Shown here: one piece after another, positions 23,543 through 32,030 of the stretch
Position numbering within the stretch: position 1 is the stretch's first letter
How the letters are laid out: every line of letters begins with the position of its first letter
NCBI GenBank assembly: GCA_903935205.1
Contig: CAIZQU010000057.1
Coordinates: forward strand, 1 to 64,000
Direction: 5' to 3'
Source: an uncultured cyanobacterium
GTDB taxonomy: Bacteria > Cyanobacteriota > Cyanobacteriia > PCC-6307 > Cyanobiaceae
Length of the DNA: 64,000 nt
Position numbers and translations under genes: made by a program
Notes under the pieces: model-generated
Database searches by the model: none
What the model was told of the DNA's origin: nothing
What the model saw: only the letters and a program-made list of their open reading frames with translations

Positions 23543-25351
23543 TTATCGGAGATCGGCTGGCCTGTCGTCAAGGGGCCGGGGTGGGCCGAACAGGTAGCCC
23601 TGCCCGAAGTCGCAGTCGAGGGCGACCAGCCGTTGCTTCTGGGCCTCGGTTTCAATCCCTTCGGCGATCACGCTCAGGCCCAGTTCCCGGCAGAGCCTGG
23701 TGATCGCCTGGATCACCACGGTGCGGCTGCGATCCAGGCCGAGGGCTCCGGTGAAGCTGCGGTCGATCTTGATGCCATCGAGCGGCAGCTCGCTGAGCAG
23801 AGAGAGGCTTGAGTAACCGGTCCCGAAGTCGTCGAGATGGATGCACACGCCAGCCCGACGCAGGATGCTGAGGGTTTCGGCGGTGACGCTGGGCTGGGTG
23901 ATGATCGCCGTCTCGGTGATCTCCAGCTGCAGCCGGCTCGGATCGATGTCGGTCCTGGCGCAGGCCTCCAGCACCCGGCTGGCGTACCCGGGTTCGGCCA
24001 GCTCCAGCGGACTGACGTTGACGGCCATGGTCAGGCCCAGTCCCTGGGCATCGTGGACCTTCAGGCTGCTGAGAGCCTGCTCCAGAACCTGATGGCCGAG
24101 CTGACCGATCAGGCGGCTGCGCTCGGCCTGACTGATGAAATGATCGGGGCTGAGCAGCACGCCATCGAGGCCTGGCAGGCGCACCAGGGCTTCGTGGCCT
24201 CGAACGGCGCCGCTGCGCAGCTCCACGATCGGCTGCAGGTGAAGGGTGAGCTCGCGCCGGGCCAACGCCTGACGCAGGGCCAACAGCACGCGGTTGGTCT
24301 GCTCCTGCCGACGGGCAAGCGATTCGTCGTAGATCTTGCCCCGCAACAGATTGGCACCCTTGGCGGCATACATGGCCTGATCGGCGCGGCGAATCAGCTC
24401 CTGGGCGCTGAGCCTGGTGGTGCCGATCCCGACATCGGCGTTGGCCAGGGCGATGCCGATGCTGAGGCTGGGATGGATGATCTCGTCCCCGACCGTCCAG
24501 GCCTGGCCGACGGCACGCTGGAGGCGCTCGGCGATGTCCTGGGCCTGGCTGATCTGCTGGAGGTTGTGGCTGACGATCACAAATTCATCCCCGCCCAGCC
24601 GAGAGACCATGTCGTCTTCGCGGGTGGCGTCGCGCAGACGTTTGCTGATTTCAATCAGCAGCTCGTCGCCGGCATCATGCCCATGCACATCATTCACCTC
24701 CTTGAAGCGGTTGAGATCGCAGAACATCACGGCAATCGTGCCGCTGCTCTCAGGATCTTCAGCCAGCGCTGACTCCAGATGCTCCATCAGGCCGCGGCGG
24801 TTCGGCAGGCCTGTGACGGGACATTCGCGCACCTGGGACGCCAGATGCTGCTGGGTGCGGCGGAGCCGATCATTGAGATGTTCAATCTCCCGACTGCGCT
24901 GCTGCAATGATTCGCTGCGAGCCCAGAGTTCCTGGTAGGAGATCAAGGTGCTGATGTCGCGTACGCAGAACACCAGGGCCGGTGGATCTTCGTCGGGGAT
25001 CGGATCCCATTGCAACTCGATCACCTGCAGCGGATCCTGGCTCAACATCGAGATTTTTGATCCGGTGTGGGCCGCAAGCTCCTGATCGCATTGCACAGGG
25101 ATCAGGGTTCCGCCATCGAGGGGTTGCGGCAGGAGGGAGGTGATCGAACGGCCCAGACATTCAAGACGTTTCTTGCCGCAGAGCAGCAGGAAGGGCTCAT
25201 TGCACCACAACAGACGACCGCGGCCATCACTGATGGCCAAGGCGTCATGAATGGCGGCCATCGCCGCTTCCATTCGCCCCAGGGTGCGTCGCAGTTGCTG
25301 GATCAGTGTTGTCTCCTTTTCCATGGAAATTGCCATGGTGGTGATTGCCAT
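23543..25351 (-). CDS. PAS-GGDEF-EAL cyclic-di-GMP enzyme
   Basis: A 602-aa protein. An N-terminal helix and PAS-like domain (residues ~25-150) are followed by GGDEF (RLGGDEFVIVSH, ~250) and EAL (GHEALVRLPG, AVNVSPLEL, LEITETAI, LDDFGTGYSS, IKIDRSF). Both signature motifs look intact, so the protein could make and break c-di-GMP, with the PAS domain choosing. No membrane segment is seen, so it is probably cytosolic. A short PAS protein is encoded just upstream on the same strand, 59 bases away, and may be a partner. Starts at 25336 and 25324 are possible. Confidence 0.92.
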   Translation of the reverse strand: MAITTMAISMEKETTLIQQLRRTLGRMEAAMAAIHDALAISDGRGRLLWCNEPFLLLCGKKRLECLGRSITSLLPQPLDGGTLIPVQCDQELAAHTGSKISMLSQDPLQVIELQWDPIPDEDPPALVFCVRDISTLISYQELWARSESLQQRSREIEHLNDRLRRTQQHLASQVRECPVTGLPNRRGLMEHLESALAEDPESSGTIAVMFCDLNRFKEVNDVHGHDAGDELLIEISKRLRDATREDDMVSRLGGDEFVIVSHNLQQISQAQDIAERLQRAVGQAWTVGDEIIHPSLSIGIALANADVGIGTTRLSAQELIRRADQAMYAAKGANLLRGKIYDESLARRQEQTNRVLLALRQALARRELTLHLQPIVELRSGAVRGHEALVRLPGLDGVLLSPDHFISQAERSRLIGQLGHQVLEQALSSLKVHDAQGLGLTMAVNVSPLELAEPGYASRVLEACARTDIDPSRLQLEITETAIITQPSVTAETLSILRRAGVCIHLDDFGTGYSSLSLLSELPLDGIKIDRSFTGALGLDRSRTVVIQAITRLCRELGLSVIAEGIETEAQKQRLVALDCDFGQGYLFGPPRPLDDRPADLR

Positions 25352-25410
25352 GGGCCTGGGACATGGACAGGGGATATCATCCCCGATGTTGCAGCGATGC
25401 CGCCGAGGAA

Positions 25411-25797
25411 TCAGCTGATCGCGGCATTGGCCTCACCCCCATCTACCAGGGGGGTGAGGGTGGCACCAAACAGCCAGCCCTCATCACTGGACTCAGCAAT
25501 AATAAAATGCTCGGACATGAGTTCGCGCCCGTCCCTGCAGACCGTGTAAAGGCGTAAGGGATGGCCGAGAACGGTGGATTTATGGGTCGATTGATAGCGG
25601 GAGAATCCAAGAACATGGGACATCCTGAATGATTCTGGCAGGATCAGGGTGACCGGCTGGCCTATCAGTTCCTGTTGCGTCCAACCATAAACATTCTCGA
25701 ATGGCCCATTGATCGCCAGGATGTTGCCATTGTGATCGGCGAGCACAAAGGGGGCATCACCTTCCTGGAGATCCCTGATCGAGGGAGTAGCCGTCAA
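25411..25797 (-). CDS. Stand-alone PAS-domain protein
   Basis: A 128-aa protein that is essentially one PAS domain: PFVLADHNGNILAINGPFENVYGWTQ, ELIGQPVTLILPE, FRMSHVLGFSR, TVCRDGRELMSEHF and WLFGATLTPL. The start is TTG 25797, the only candidate that keeps the whole domain. It has no output domain, and the next gene is a PAS-GGDEF-EAL enzyme on the same strand, so it probably modulates that enzyme. Ligand unknown. Confidence 0.75.
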   Translation of the reverse strand: MTATPSIRDLQEGDAPFVLADHNGNILAINGPFENVYGWTQQELIGQPVTLILPESFRMSHVLGFSRYQSTHKSTVLGHPLRLYTVCRDGRELMSEHFIIAESSDEGWLFGATLTPLVDGGEANAAIS

Positions 25798-25928
25798 CGG
25801 AGGTTCGGATCTGTTCGCGCGACTCTAGGGCTCGATCGGTGTGCTCACGCCAAACACGTAGGAAAAAAATCCGGTCGCCGCGATGTCCACCAAGGGAGAT
25901 GCCGCTCTGGCAGACCGCCGGGTGATCC

Positions 25929-27809
25929 TCAGGCTGGAGCCCCGATCTCCTCAGGCATGACGCTGGCGGCCAGCAGGTCGCGGAGCTCATCGCCCTCGAT
26001 CACCTCCTTCTCCAGAATCCTGGCGGCGATGCCGTCGAGCAGCTCCCGGTTGCGGCGCAGAATCGACAGGGCGCGATCGTGGGCCCGATCCACCAGGGAG
26101 CGCACCTCCCGATCGATCGCCTGGGCGGTGGCGTCGCTCACCACCCGACGGGGGTTGTTGCCACCGCCGAGGAAGCGGCCGCCACCCTGCTTGTCGTAGG
26201 CCAGCGGGCCGAGCACATCGCTCATCCCATAGGTGCCGACCATCTGTTCGGCGATATCGGTGGCGCGTTGCAGGTCGTTGGCGGCGCCGGTTGTGACTTC
26301 GCCGAAGACGATTTCCTCAGCGCTGCGGCCTCCCAGCAGAGTGGCGATCTGACCTTCAAGGTCGTCCTTCGAGTTGAGAAAGCGCTCCTCGGTAGGCAGC
26401 TGCAGCGTGTATCCCAGGGCAGCCATGCCCCGGGGCACGATCGAGATCTTGGCCACCTTGCTGCCACCGGGCATCAGGTGGCCGACGATGGCATGACCCA
26501 CCTCATGGAAGGCCACCACCCTTTTCTCATCGTCCTGAAGCACACGGCTGCGCTTCTCCAGGCCGGCCACCACCCGTTCGATCGCTTCGTTCAGATCGCC
26601 CTGCTCGACGGCGGTGCGCTTGGCCCGCGCCGCCAGCAGCGCCGCCTCATTGACCAGGTTCGCCAGGTCGGCACCGGCAAAGCCGCTGGTGGCCTGGGCG
26701 ATGCGGTCGAGATCGACCCCCTCCGCCAGCTTCACCTTTTTGGCATAAATGCCGAGGATCGTGCGGCGACCGGAAAGATCAGGGCGATCGACCAGCACCT
26801 GGCGGTCGAAGCGACCCGGCCGGAGCAGGGCCGGGTCGAGCACCTCCGGTTGGTTGGTTGCGGCCAGCACGATCACCGGTTTGTCCTTGGCGGCGAAGCC
26901 ATCCATTTCGGTGAGCAGCTGATTGAGGGTCTGCTCGCGCTCATCGTTGCCGCCGACGACACCCATTGAGCCAGCGCGGCTCTTGCCGATGGCATCGAGT
27001 TCGTCGATGAAGATGATGCAGGGTGCCTTTTTCTTGGCTTCATCGAACAGGTCGCGCACCCGGGCGGCACCGGCGCCGACGAACAACTCCACAAATTCCG
27101 AGCCACTGATGATGAAGAACGGCACACCGGCTTCGCCGGCGACGGCCTTCGACAGCAGGGTCTTGCCCGTTCCCGGAGGGCCCACCAGCAGCACGCCCTT
27201 GGGAATGCGGGCGCCGATCGCCACATATCGCTCGGGGGTCTTGAGAAAATCGACGATCTCGGTCAGCTCGGTCTTGGCCTCATCAACGCCGGCCACATCG
27301 GCAAAGGTGACCCGCGATTCCTCATCGGGCACATAGACCCTGGCCTTGCTCTTGGTGAAACTCAAGGCTCCCTGGGCTCCGCCCATGCCGCTGCGGCGTG
27401 CAAAGAACTGAAGCACCCCGATGAAGATCAGCGGCGGCACCACCCAGCTGAGCAGAGTTGTGAAGAAGCTGGGCTTGCGCGGCGGGGCAGCGGCAAACTC
27501 CACGCCATGCTGTTCGAGCCGCTGCGGCAGTTCCATGTCGAAGATCGGCGTGGTGGCCAGCACGGTCGGTGCCCCTTCAGCGGGGGCCTTGATCAACTCG
27601 TAGCGGATCTGGTCGGAGGTGATGTAGGCGCGCTTGACGTTATCGGCATTCACCTGATCGATGAACAACGAATAGGGAACCCGCGGCACCTGCGTGGCCG
27701 GGTTGGGCAGGAAGTTGCTGAACAGCAGCAGCACGCCAAAACCGATCAGCAACAGATTGATCAGGCCAAAGCGCCTGCTGGGTCGGTTGTCGTCCTGGCG
27801 GATGGCCAT
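25929..27809 (-). CDS. ftsH: FtsH ATP-dependent zinc metalloprotease
   Basis: A 626-aa protein from ATG 27809. Two N-terminal membrane segments flank a lumenal/periplasmic domain ([14 protein letters not shown]). The AAA domain has [22 protein letters not shown] and RPGRFDRQV; the protease site is HEVGHAIVG, with Val replacing the usual Ala of HEAGH but HExxH intact. In cyanobacteria FtsH hexamers degrade damaged photosystem proteins and membrane proteins. Length is normal. The ORF extends upstream to 27932 but that part overlaps the divergent promoter region. Confidence 0.96.
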   Translation of the reverse strand: MAIRQDDNRPSRRFGLINLLLIGFGVLLLFSNFLPNPATQVPRVPYSLFIDQVNADNVKRAYITSDQIRYELIKAPAEGAPTVLATTPIFDMELPQRLEQHGVEFAAAPPRKPSFFTTLLSWVVPPLIFIGVLQFFARRSGMGGAQGALSFTKSKARVYVPDEESRVTFADVAGVDEAKTELTEIVDFLKTPERYVAIGARIPKGVLLVGPPGTGKTLLSKAVAGEAGVPFFIISGSEFVELFVGAGAARVRDLFDEAKKKAPCIIFIDELDAIGKSRAGSMGVVGGNDEREQTLNQLLTEMDGFAAKDKPVIVLAATNQPEVLDPALLRPGRFDRQVLVDRPDLSGRRTILGIYAKKVKLAEGVDLDRIAQATSGFAGADLANLVNEAALLAARAKRTAVEQGDLNEAIERVVAGLEKRSRVLQDDEKRVVAFHEVGHAIVGHLMPGGSKVAKISIVPRGMAALGYTLQLPTEERFLNSKDDLEGQIATLLGGRSAEEIVFGEVTTGAANDLQRATDIAEQMVGTYGMSDVLGPLAYDKQGGGRFLGGGNNPRRVVSDATAQAIDREVRSLVDRAHDRALSILRRNRELLDGIAARILEKEVIEGDELRDLLAASVMPEEIGAPA

Positions 27810-27906
27810 CGAGCATCGGGCGGTATGGGGCCAGGCTAGGCGCAGCCTCACCGGGCGCGGGACCTGGCCCCGCCGGGTTCCCCGCCCCCCCCAGCCCCAC
27901 GCCCCC

Positions 27907-28731
27907 ATGTGCGGCCGCTTTTCCCTGACCACCTCCCTCGATGCCCTGCTGCCCCGGCTGAGGGGCGAGCTGCCGGCCGGCCTGGCCGACCACTACGCTC
28001 CACGGCCCCAGGTGCGTCCCGGGGAACCGGTGCTGCTGCAGCGCCAGGACCAGGGGAGGGTGGCGGTGGGCCTGGCGCTCTGGGGTCTGGTGCCCGAGTG
28101 GTCCAAGGATCCCCGCGGCCTGCGTCGACCGATCAACGCCCGCGCCGAGACGGTCGCGGCCAGACCCTTCTTCCGCGGACCCTGGCGACATCGCCGCGCC
28201 CTGCTGCCGGCCGACGGTTTTTACGAGTGGCAGAGCCGCATCGATCCGTCCAGCGGCCGAACCTGGAAGCAGCCCTGGCTGTTCCGCCGCCGCGACCGCG
28301 CACCCTTCTGGCTCGGCGGCCTCTGGGAGCGCTGGTGCGGCGCCGACGGCGGCGAGCTGGAGACCGCCGTGATCCTGACCACCGCCCCCAACGATCTGCT
28401 CCGGCGCGTCCATGACCGGATGCCGGTTCTGATCCCCGACGGGCTGGAGGAGGCCTGGCTGGAGGCCGTCGATGGCCCTGGCCTGAGGGCTCTGGAGCCC
28501 CTGATGGCCCCCTGGGATCCGGCGGCCTGGGAGGCGGTGAAGCTGGAGCCGGCGGGATCCGCCCCCACCCCCCGGTCGCCGGACCAGGCCCGGGCCCGGG
28601 GGTGTGGGGCACCGGCCTCCGGCCGGCAACGCGGCGCCTCGGCCGATCCGCAGCAGCTGGAGCTGCTGGCCGGGCCTGAGGGCTGGACTCCGCTAGACCG
28701 TGACCAGCCGCTCGCCGCCGATGAGTCTTGA
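27907..28731 (+). CDS. SRAP (YedK/HMCES-type) abasic-site shield protein
   Basis: A 274-aa protein from ATG 27907, giving MCGRFS with the catalytic Cys2. NARAETVAARPFF, LLPADGFYEWQ and HDRMPVLIP are the other family motifs. SRAP proteins covalently cap abasic sites in ssDNA through Cys2. The C-terminal ~55 residues are a Pro/Arg/Gly-rich tail not typical of YedK. It is divergent from ftsH, and overlaps the Nif11-like gene by 11 bases. An in-frame upstream start at 27694 would bury the Cys and was rejected. Confidence 0.93.
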   Translation: MCGRFSLTTSLDALLPRLRGELPAGLADHYAPRPQVRPGEPVLLQRQDQGRVAVGLALWGLVPEWSKDPRGLRRPINARAETVAARPFFRGPWRHRRALLPADGFYEWQSRIDPSSGRTWKQPWLFRRRDRAPFWLGGLWERWCGADGGELETAVILTTAPNDLLRRVHDRMPVLIPDGLEEAWLEAVDGPGLRALEPLMAPWDPAAWEAVKLEPAGSAPTPRSPDQARARGCGAPASGRQRGASADPQQLELLAGPEGWTPLDRDQPLAADES

Positions 28732-28975
28732 GCAACTGGATGCCTTTCTCGCCCAGGCCCGCCTCGATCCCGACCTCGACCAGCGCCTGCATGATCCCTC
28801 CGACCCCCTGGATCTGGAGGCCTTTCTCGCCCTGGCCCGCGGGCGCGGTTTTGCTGTGGAGGAGGCGGATGTGATCGCCGCCCAGATCCGCGCCGAGGAG
28901 GCCCTCAGCGATGCCGAGCTGCAGCGCCGCGCCGGCGAGGAGGCCCGTCGGCTGCGCCACTTCATCCTGGGCTGA
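28721..28975 (+). CDS. Nif11-like domain protein
   Basis: An 84-aa protein from ATG 28721. MSLEQLDAFLAQARLDPDL is the typical Nif11 start, followed by DLEAFLALARGRGFAVEEAD. Nif11-type leaders often precede modified peptides, but here there is no double-Gly cleavage site and no Cys/Ser/Thr-rich core, and no modifying enzyme nearby. It is more likely a free-standing Nif11 protein of unknown role. It overlaps the SRAP gene and is probably translated with it. Confidence 0.78.
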   Translation: MSLEQLDAFLAQARLDPDLDQRLHDPSDPLDLEAFLALARGRGFAVEEADVIAAQIRAEEALSDAELQRRAGEEARRLRHFILG

Positions 28976-28996
28976 ACGGCCGGGGCGGCAGCGGTT

Positions 28997-30052
28997 TCAG
29001 AGGGTCTGCTCCAGAAAGGCCGCCACCTGGTCCAGCGCAACGGTCACCGCCCCCCCCGGCGCCGCGACGGGACAGACGGCATGGCGGTAGTCGAGGCCAT
29101 GGATCATCGCCAGTTGAAAGAAGTCCGGCCGCACGCCGTGGTCCTCCTGAAACAGCTCCAACACCCTGGCTGAGTGGCTGTGGAGCAGGTTGGTGAGGCT
29201 GGCGCCATGGGGGGCCACGATGTGGCTGGCGCCGCGGAACAGTGCGATCTGATCGATGAGGCTGAGGCGCTCGCTCTGCACCGCCACGAAACCGTGGGGT
29301 TCGAGCAGGGCCAGCACCGCTTCCTCATTGGCCACCTGCCGCGTCGTCACGCCCCTCCGGGAGAGGTAGAGCCGCCGCGGTGGTGTCAGCCTGGGGGGCG
29401 GCGTTGCCTGGCTGAGTCGGTCGGCCAGCCAGCGGACCGCCCATGGCGATGCCGCATCAAAGGGTGCTCCCCCGAGCCGCTGCCAGCGGTGGGCCACGTA
29501 GGCGATCAGCCGCTCCACCGCCAACCCGCCCCGGCGTACCGGTCGATGGCTGATCATCTGCTCGGCGGGCAGGCCGAGCAGGGCCAGGGATTGTCGTTGC
29601 CAGGTGTTCAGGGTGGCAGGCACGATCACCCGGGTGATCTCACCGCTGCGGCGGCTGTGGTCCTCCGCCGCGATCAGGCGGGGCAGGCCATCGAGGAACC
29701 AGTGGTAGTAGCTGCCGCACCACTGGCGACTGTCCACCAGGGAGCACACCGCCCCGGCGAGCCGTTCCTGGGCCGGCAGGAGCGAGCGCAAGCGCAGGGA
29801 ACGGCGCAGGCGGAGCTCGATTTCCTTGTGGTGGAGCGTCTCCTCCACGATCCGGCGGTTGCGGGCCACACCCACAAGATTGCCGCTCACCAGCCGCGCC
29901 CCGCGTTCCAGCCGGTAGGCCTGGGGATCGAGAAGAATCGGCTGGAGAAATTCGGCGATGCGGCCCAGGGGCTGGTCCGCGGGGTTGGTCAGGCGGTAGT
30001 GGCAACGCTGGCGGCCGTGAAGCTCGACGACCGTCGGATCGGCAGGCGTCAT
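28997..30052 (-). CDS. GT61-type (DUF563) glycosyltransferase
   Basis: A 351-aa protein. The C-terminal half has the GT61 signature: SLIDQIALFRGASHIVAPHG, ASLTNLLHS, RVLELFQ. The mid part has SYYHWFLDGLPRL, also typical. It probably transfers a sugar in exopolysaccharide or glycoprotein synthesis; donor unknown. No signal peptide is apparent. The start overlaps the ribD stop by 4 bases, so the two are cotranscribed, although their functions are unrelated. Confidence 0.85.
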   Translation of the reverse strand: MTPADPTVVELHGRQRCHYRLTNPADQPLGRIAEFLQPILLDPQAYRLERGARLVSGNLVGVARNRRIVEETLHHKEIELRLRRSLRLRSLLPAQERLAGAVCSLVDSRQWCGSYYHWFLDGLPRLIAAEDHSRRSGEITRVIVPATLNTWQRQSLALLGLPAEQMISHRPVRRGGLAVERLIAYVAHRWQRLGGAPFDAASPWAVRWLADRLSQATPPPRLTPPRRLYLSRRGVTTRQVANEEAVLALLEPHGFVAVQSERLSLIDQIALFRGASHIVAPHGASLTNLLHSHSARVLELFQEDHGVRPDFFQLAMIHGLDYRHAVCPVAAPGGAVTVALDQVAAFLEQTL

Positions 30053-31275
30053 GGGTCCTCTGCCGGCGGGCCATCCGGAGCCGCATCGCCGGGATCATCG
30101 GCCAGGGGGGCATCGCTGGCGTGATGCGGATGCTCCAGCTGCCAGAGCAGATCGATGCCCAGCTGCGAGGTTCGGGCTCCATGCCAGATCGGCGCCTGAT
30201 CGACCCTGGCGAGTCCAAGGTCGGCGAGGGGCGTGCGGGCCGGCATGCCACCCAGCAGTTTCGGGGCCACCACCACCGCGACCTCCTGCACACAACCCTG
30301 GCGCAGCGCTGCCGCCGCCAGCTCCGCCCCACATTCCCACAGCACCTGGTTGCAGCCCCGGCTCGCCAGGGCCTGAAGGAGCTCGACCGGTTCGCAGGCA
30401 GGAAGCTCCAGCCGTTCCACCCCCAGCCGATCGAGCCGGGCACGGGTTCTGTCAGCGGCTGATGGCGCAGGGCCCTGGGCCGCCGCTGGGCTGGGGCCGT
30501 GGGCCACCAGGGTGGTCGCCAAGCCCTGATCCCAGAGTCGGGCCTGCTCCGGTAGATCGAGGCTGCGGCTCATCACCACCCGCAGGGGTTCGGGCCGGCG
30601 CTGGCCCCGGCTGGTGAGCAGGGGGTCATCGGCACGCAGCGTGCCACCGCCCACGATCACCGCATCGCAGCCCGCCCTCAGCCGATGCACCCAGGCCCGG
30701 GCCGCCGGACCGCTGATCCACTGGCTGTGGCCATTCGGCAGGGCGGTGCGTCCATCCAGGCTCATCGCCCATTTCAGGATCCCCAGGGGACGACCGCTGC
30801 GAACGCGGTGGATGAAGGCCCGGTTCAGCCTCAGGGCGTCGCTCCGGCCCACCGCTTCGACCACGTCAACACCTGCGGCCCGGAGCCTGGCGATGCCCCC
30901 ACCGGCCACCCTCGGGTCGGGGTCCTCCATGGCCACCACGACCCGCTGAACTCCCGCGGCGATCACCGCCTCGGTGCAGGGGGGGGTGCGGCCGTGGTGG
31001 CAGCAGGGCTCCAGGGTGACCACCAGGGTGCCACCCCGGGCCCTCTCTCCGGCCTGGGCGAGGGCCCCGACCTCGGCGTGGGGATCACCGGCCCGGGCGT
31101 GGAAGCCTTCGCCCACCAGCTGACCCGCGGGATCCAGCACCACGGCGCCCACCATGGGGTTGGGACTGGTCCGGCCAGCGCCCAGGGCCGCCAGGGCCAG
31201 GGCGCGGCGCATCGGCAGCAGCCAGGGGCTGGCCGTTGCGGTAGCGGTGGCGTGGGACAGGGTGGTGGTGGTCAT
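30049..31275 (-). CDS. ribD: Bifunctional riboflavin deaminase/reductase RibD
   Basis: A 408-aa protein. The N-terminal deaminase domain has RTSPNPMVGAVVLD, DPHAEVGAL and the zinc motif EPCCHHGRTPPC. The C-terminal reductase domain starts at about RPLGILKWAMSLDG and includes VGGGTLRADDPLLTSR. It performs the second and third steps of riboflavin synthesis. The C-terminal ~40 residues beyond the usual end are acidic and Pro/Ala-rich. It is the upstream partner of the GT61 gene. Confidence 0.95.
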   Translation of the reverse strand: MTTTTLSHATATATASPWLLPMRRALALAALGAGRTSPNPMVGAVVLDPAGQLVGEGFHARAGDPHAEVGALAQAGERARGGTLVVTLEPCCHHGRTPPCTEAVIAAGVQRVVVAMEDPDPRVAGGGIARLRAAGVDVVEAVGRSDALRLNRAFIHRVRSGRPLGILKWAMSLDGRTALPNGHSQWISGPAARAWVHRLRAGCDAVIVGGGTLRADDPLLTSRGQRRPEPLRVVMSRSLDLPEQARLWDQGLATTLVAHGPSPAAAQGPAPSAADRTRARLDRLGVERLELPACEPVELLQALASRGCNQVLWECGAELAAAALRQGCVQEVAVVVAPKLLGGMPARTPLADLGLARVDQAPIWHGARTSQLGIDLLWQLEHPHHASDAPLADDPGDAAPDGPPAEDP

Positions 31276-31388
31276 CGGCGCGGTTCCGGGGCACGGGTCG
31301 TACCACTGCCGGGCTGGCTGGCAAGGCGAAGGCTGGCGTTGATCGACGCCTGCGCCTCAGCTCCTCTCCCGCCGGGCATGGGCTCCAT

Positions 31389-32030
31389 TCAGCCCGGGTT
31401 GGCCATGGGCAGGCTTCGCCACTCCTCCACCACATAGGGCGGCACCGGCAGCTCGGTGAACACCCCGGGAAGCTCCAGTCGCAGGGGGCGATTGGTCTGC
31501 AGATCGGCCAGCAGGGGAGTGAGGTCGAATTCGGCCGCCGCCGCTCGTCCATCAGCGGCCAGCTTGGGGCTGGTCAGGGTGGTGTCGGCCAGCTCCCACA
31601 GGCGACGACCCGCGGTGATCAGCAGGGGTGTGGGATGGTCCAGCCGCACCCGGCCGGGATAGCCCACGATCCGCAGGGTGATGGTTGCCTCCGGGTTGGC
31701 CGGACCTTCGCGGTAGGCCACCACCTGCCAGCTCTGATAATCGAGATCGCGCAGGCTCTCCAGGCTCCTGACCACCCCGGTGGCGGTGCTCTCATCGGGA
31801 TGGGCGTGGATCATGGCCCAGGCGGGATGGGCAGGCAGCAGGGCTGCCAGAAGGATCAGCAGCACCTGACCGGTCAGCAGCAGGAGCTCCTGGCCTGTCG
31901 CTCTCCAGGCCCTCCCTGGCCGCGGGAGCGCTCCGCTCTTGGAGGCCGGATGGGGGAGCGGAACCCTCCGCCGGGTTCGATGGCCAGCGGCAGCGGGCTT
32001 GCGCTGGTGGGGATTGGGGTCCTTGCTCAT
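31389..32030 (-). CDS. DUF3122 exported cyanobacterial protein
   Basis: A 213-aa protein from ATG 32030, which overlaps the stop of the GH116 gene by one base (TGATG), so translation is coupled. A basic N-terminus is followed by a hydrophobic segment (LLLLTGQVLLILLAALLPAH), probably a signal peptide or anchor. The rest is the DUF3122 domain (HAHPDESTATGVVRSLESL, SWQVVAYREG, LRLELPGVFTELP). Function unknown; found in cyanobacteria. Confidence 0.82.
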   Translation of the reverse strand: MSKDPNPHQRKPAAAGHRTRRRVPLPHPASKSGALPRPGRAWRATGQELLLLTGQVLLILLAALLPAHPAWAMIHAHPDESTATGVVRSLESLRDLDYQSWQVVAYREGPANPEATITLRIVGYPGRVRLDHPTPLLITAGRRLWELADTTLTSPKLAADGRAAAAEFDLTPLLADLQTNRPLRLELPGVFTELPVPPYVVEEWRSLPMANPG

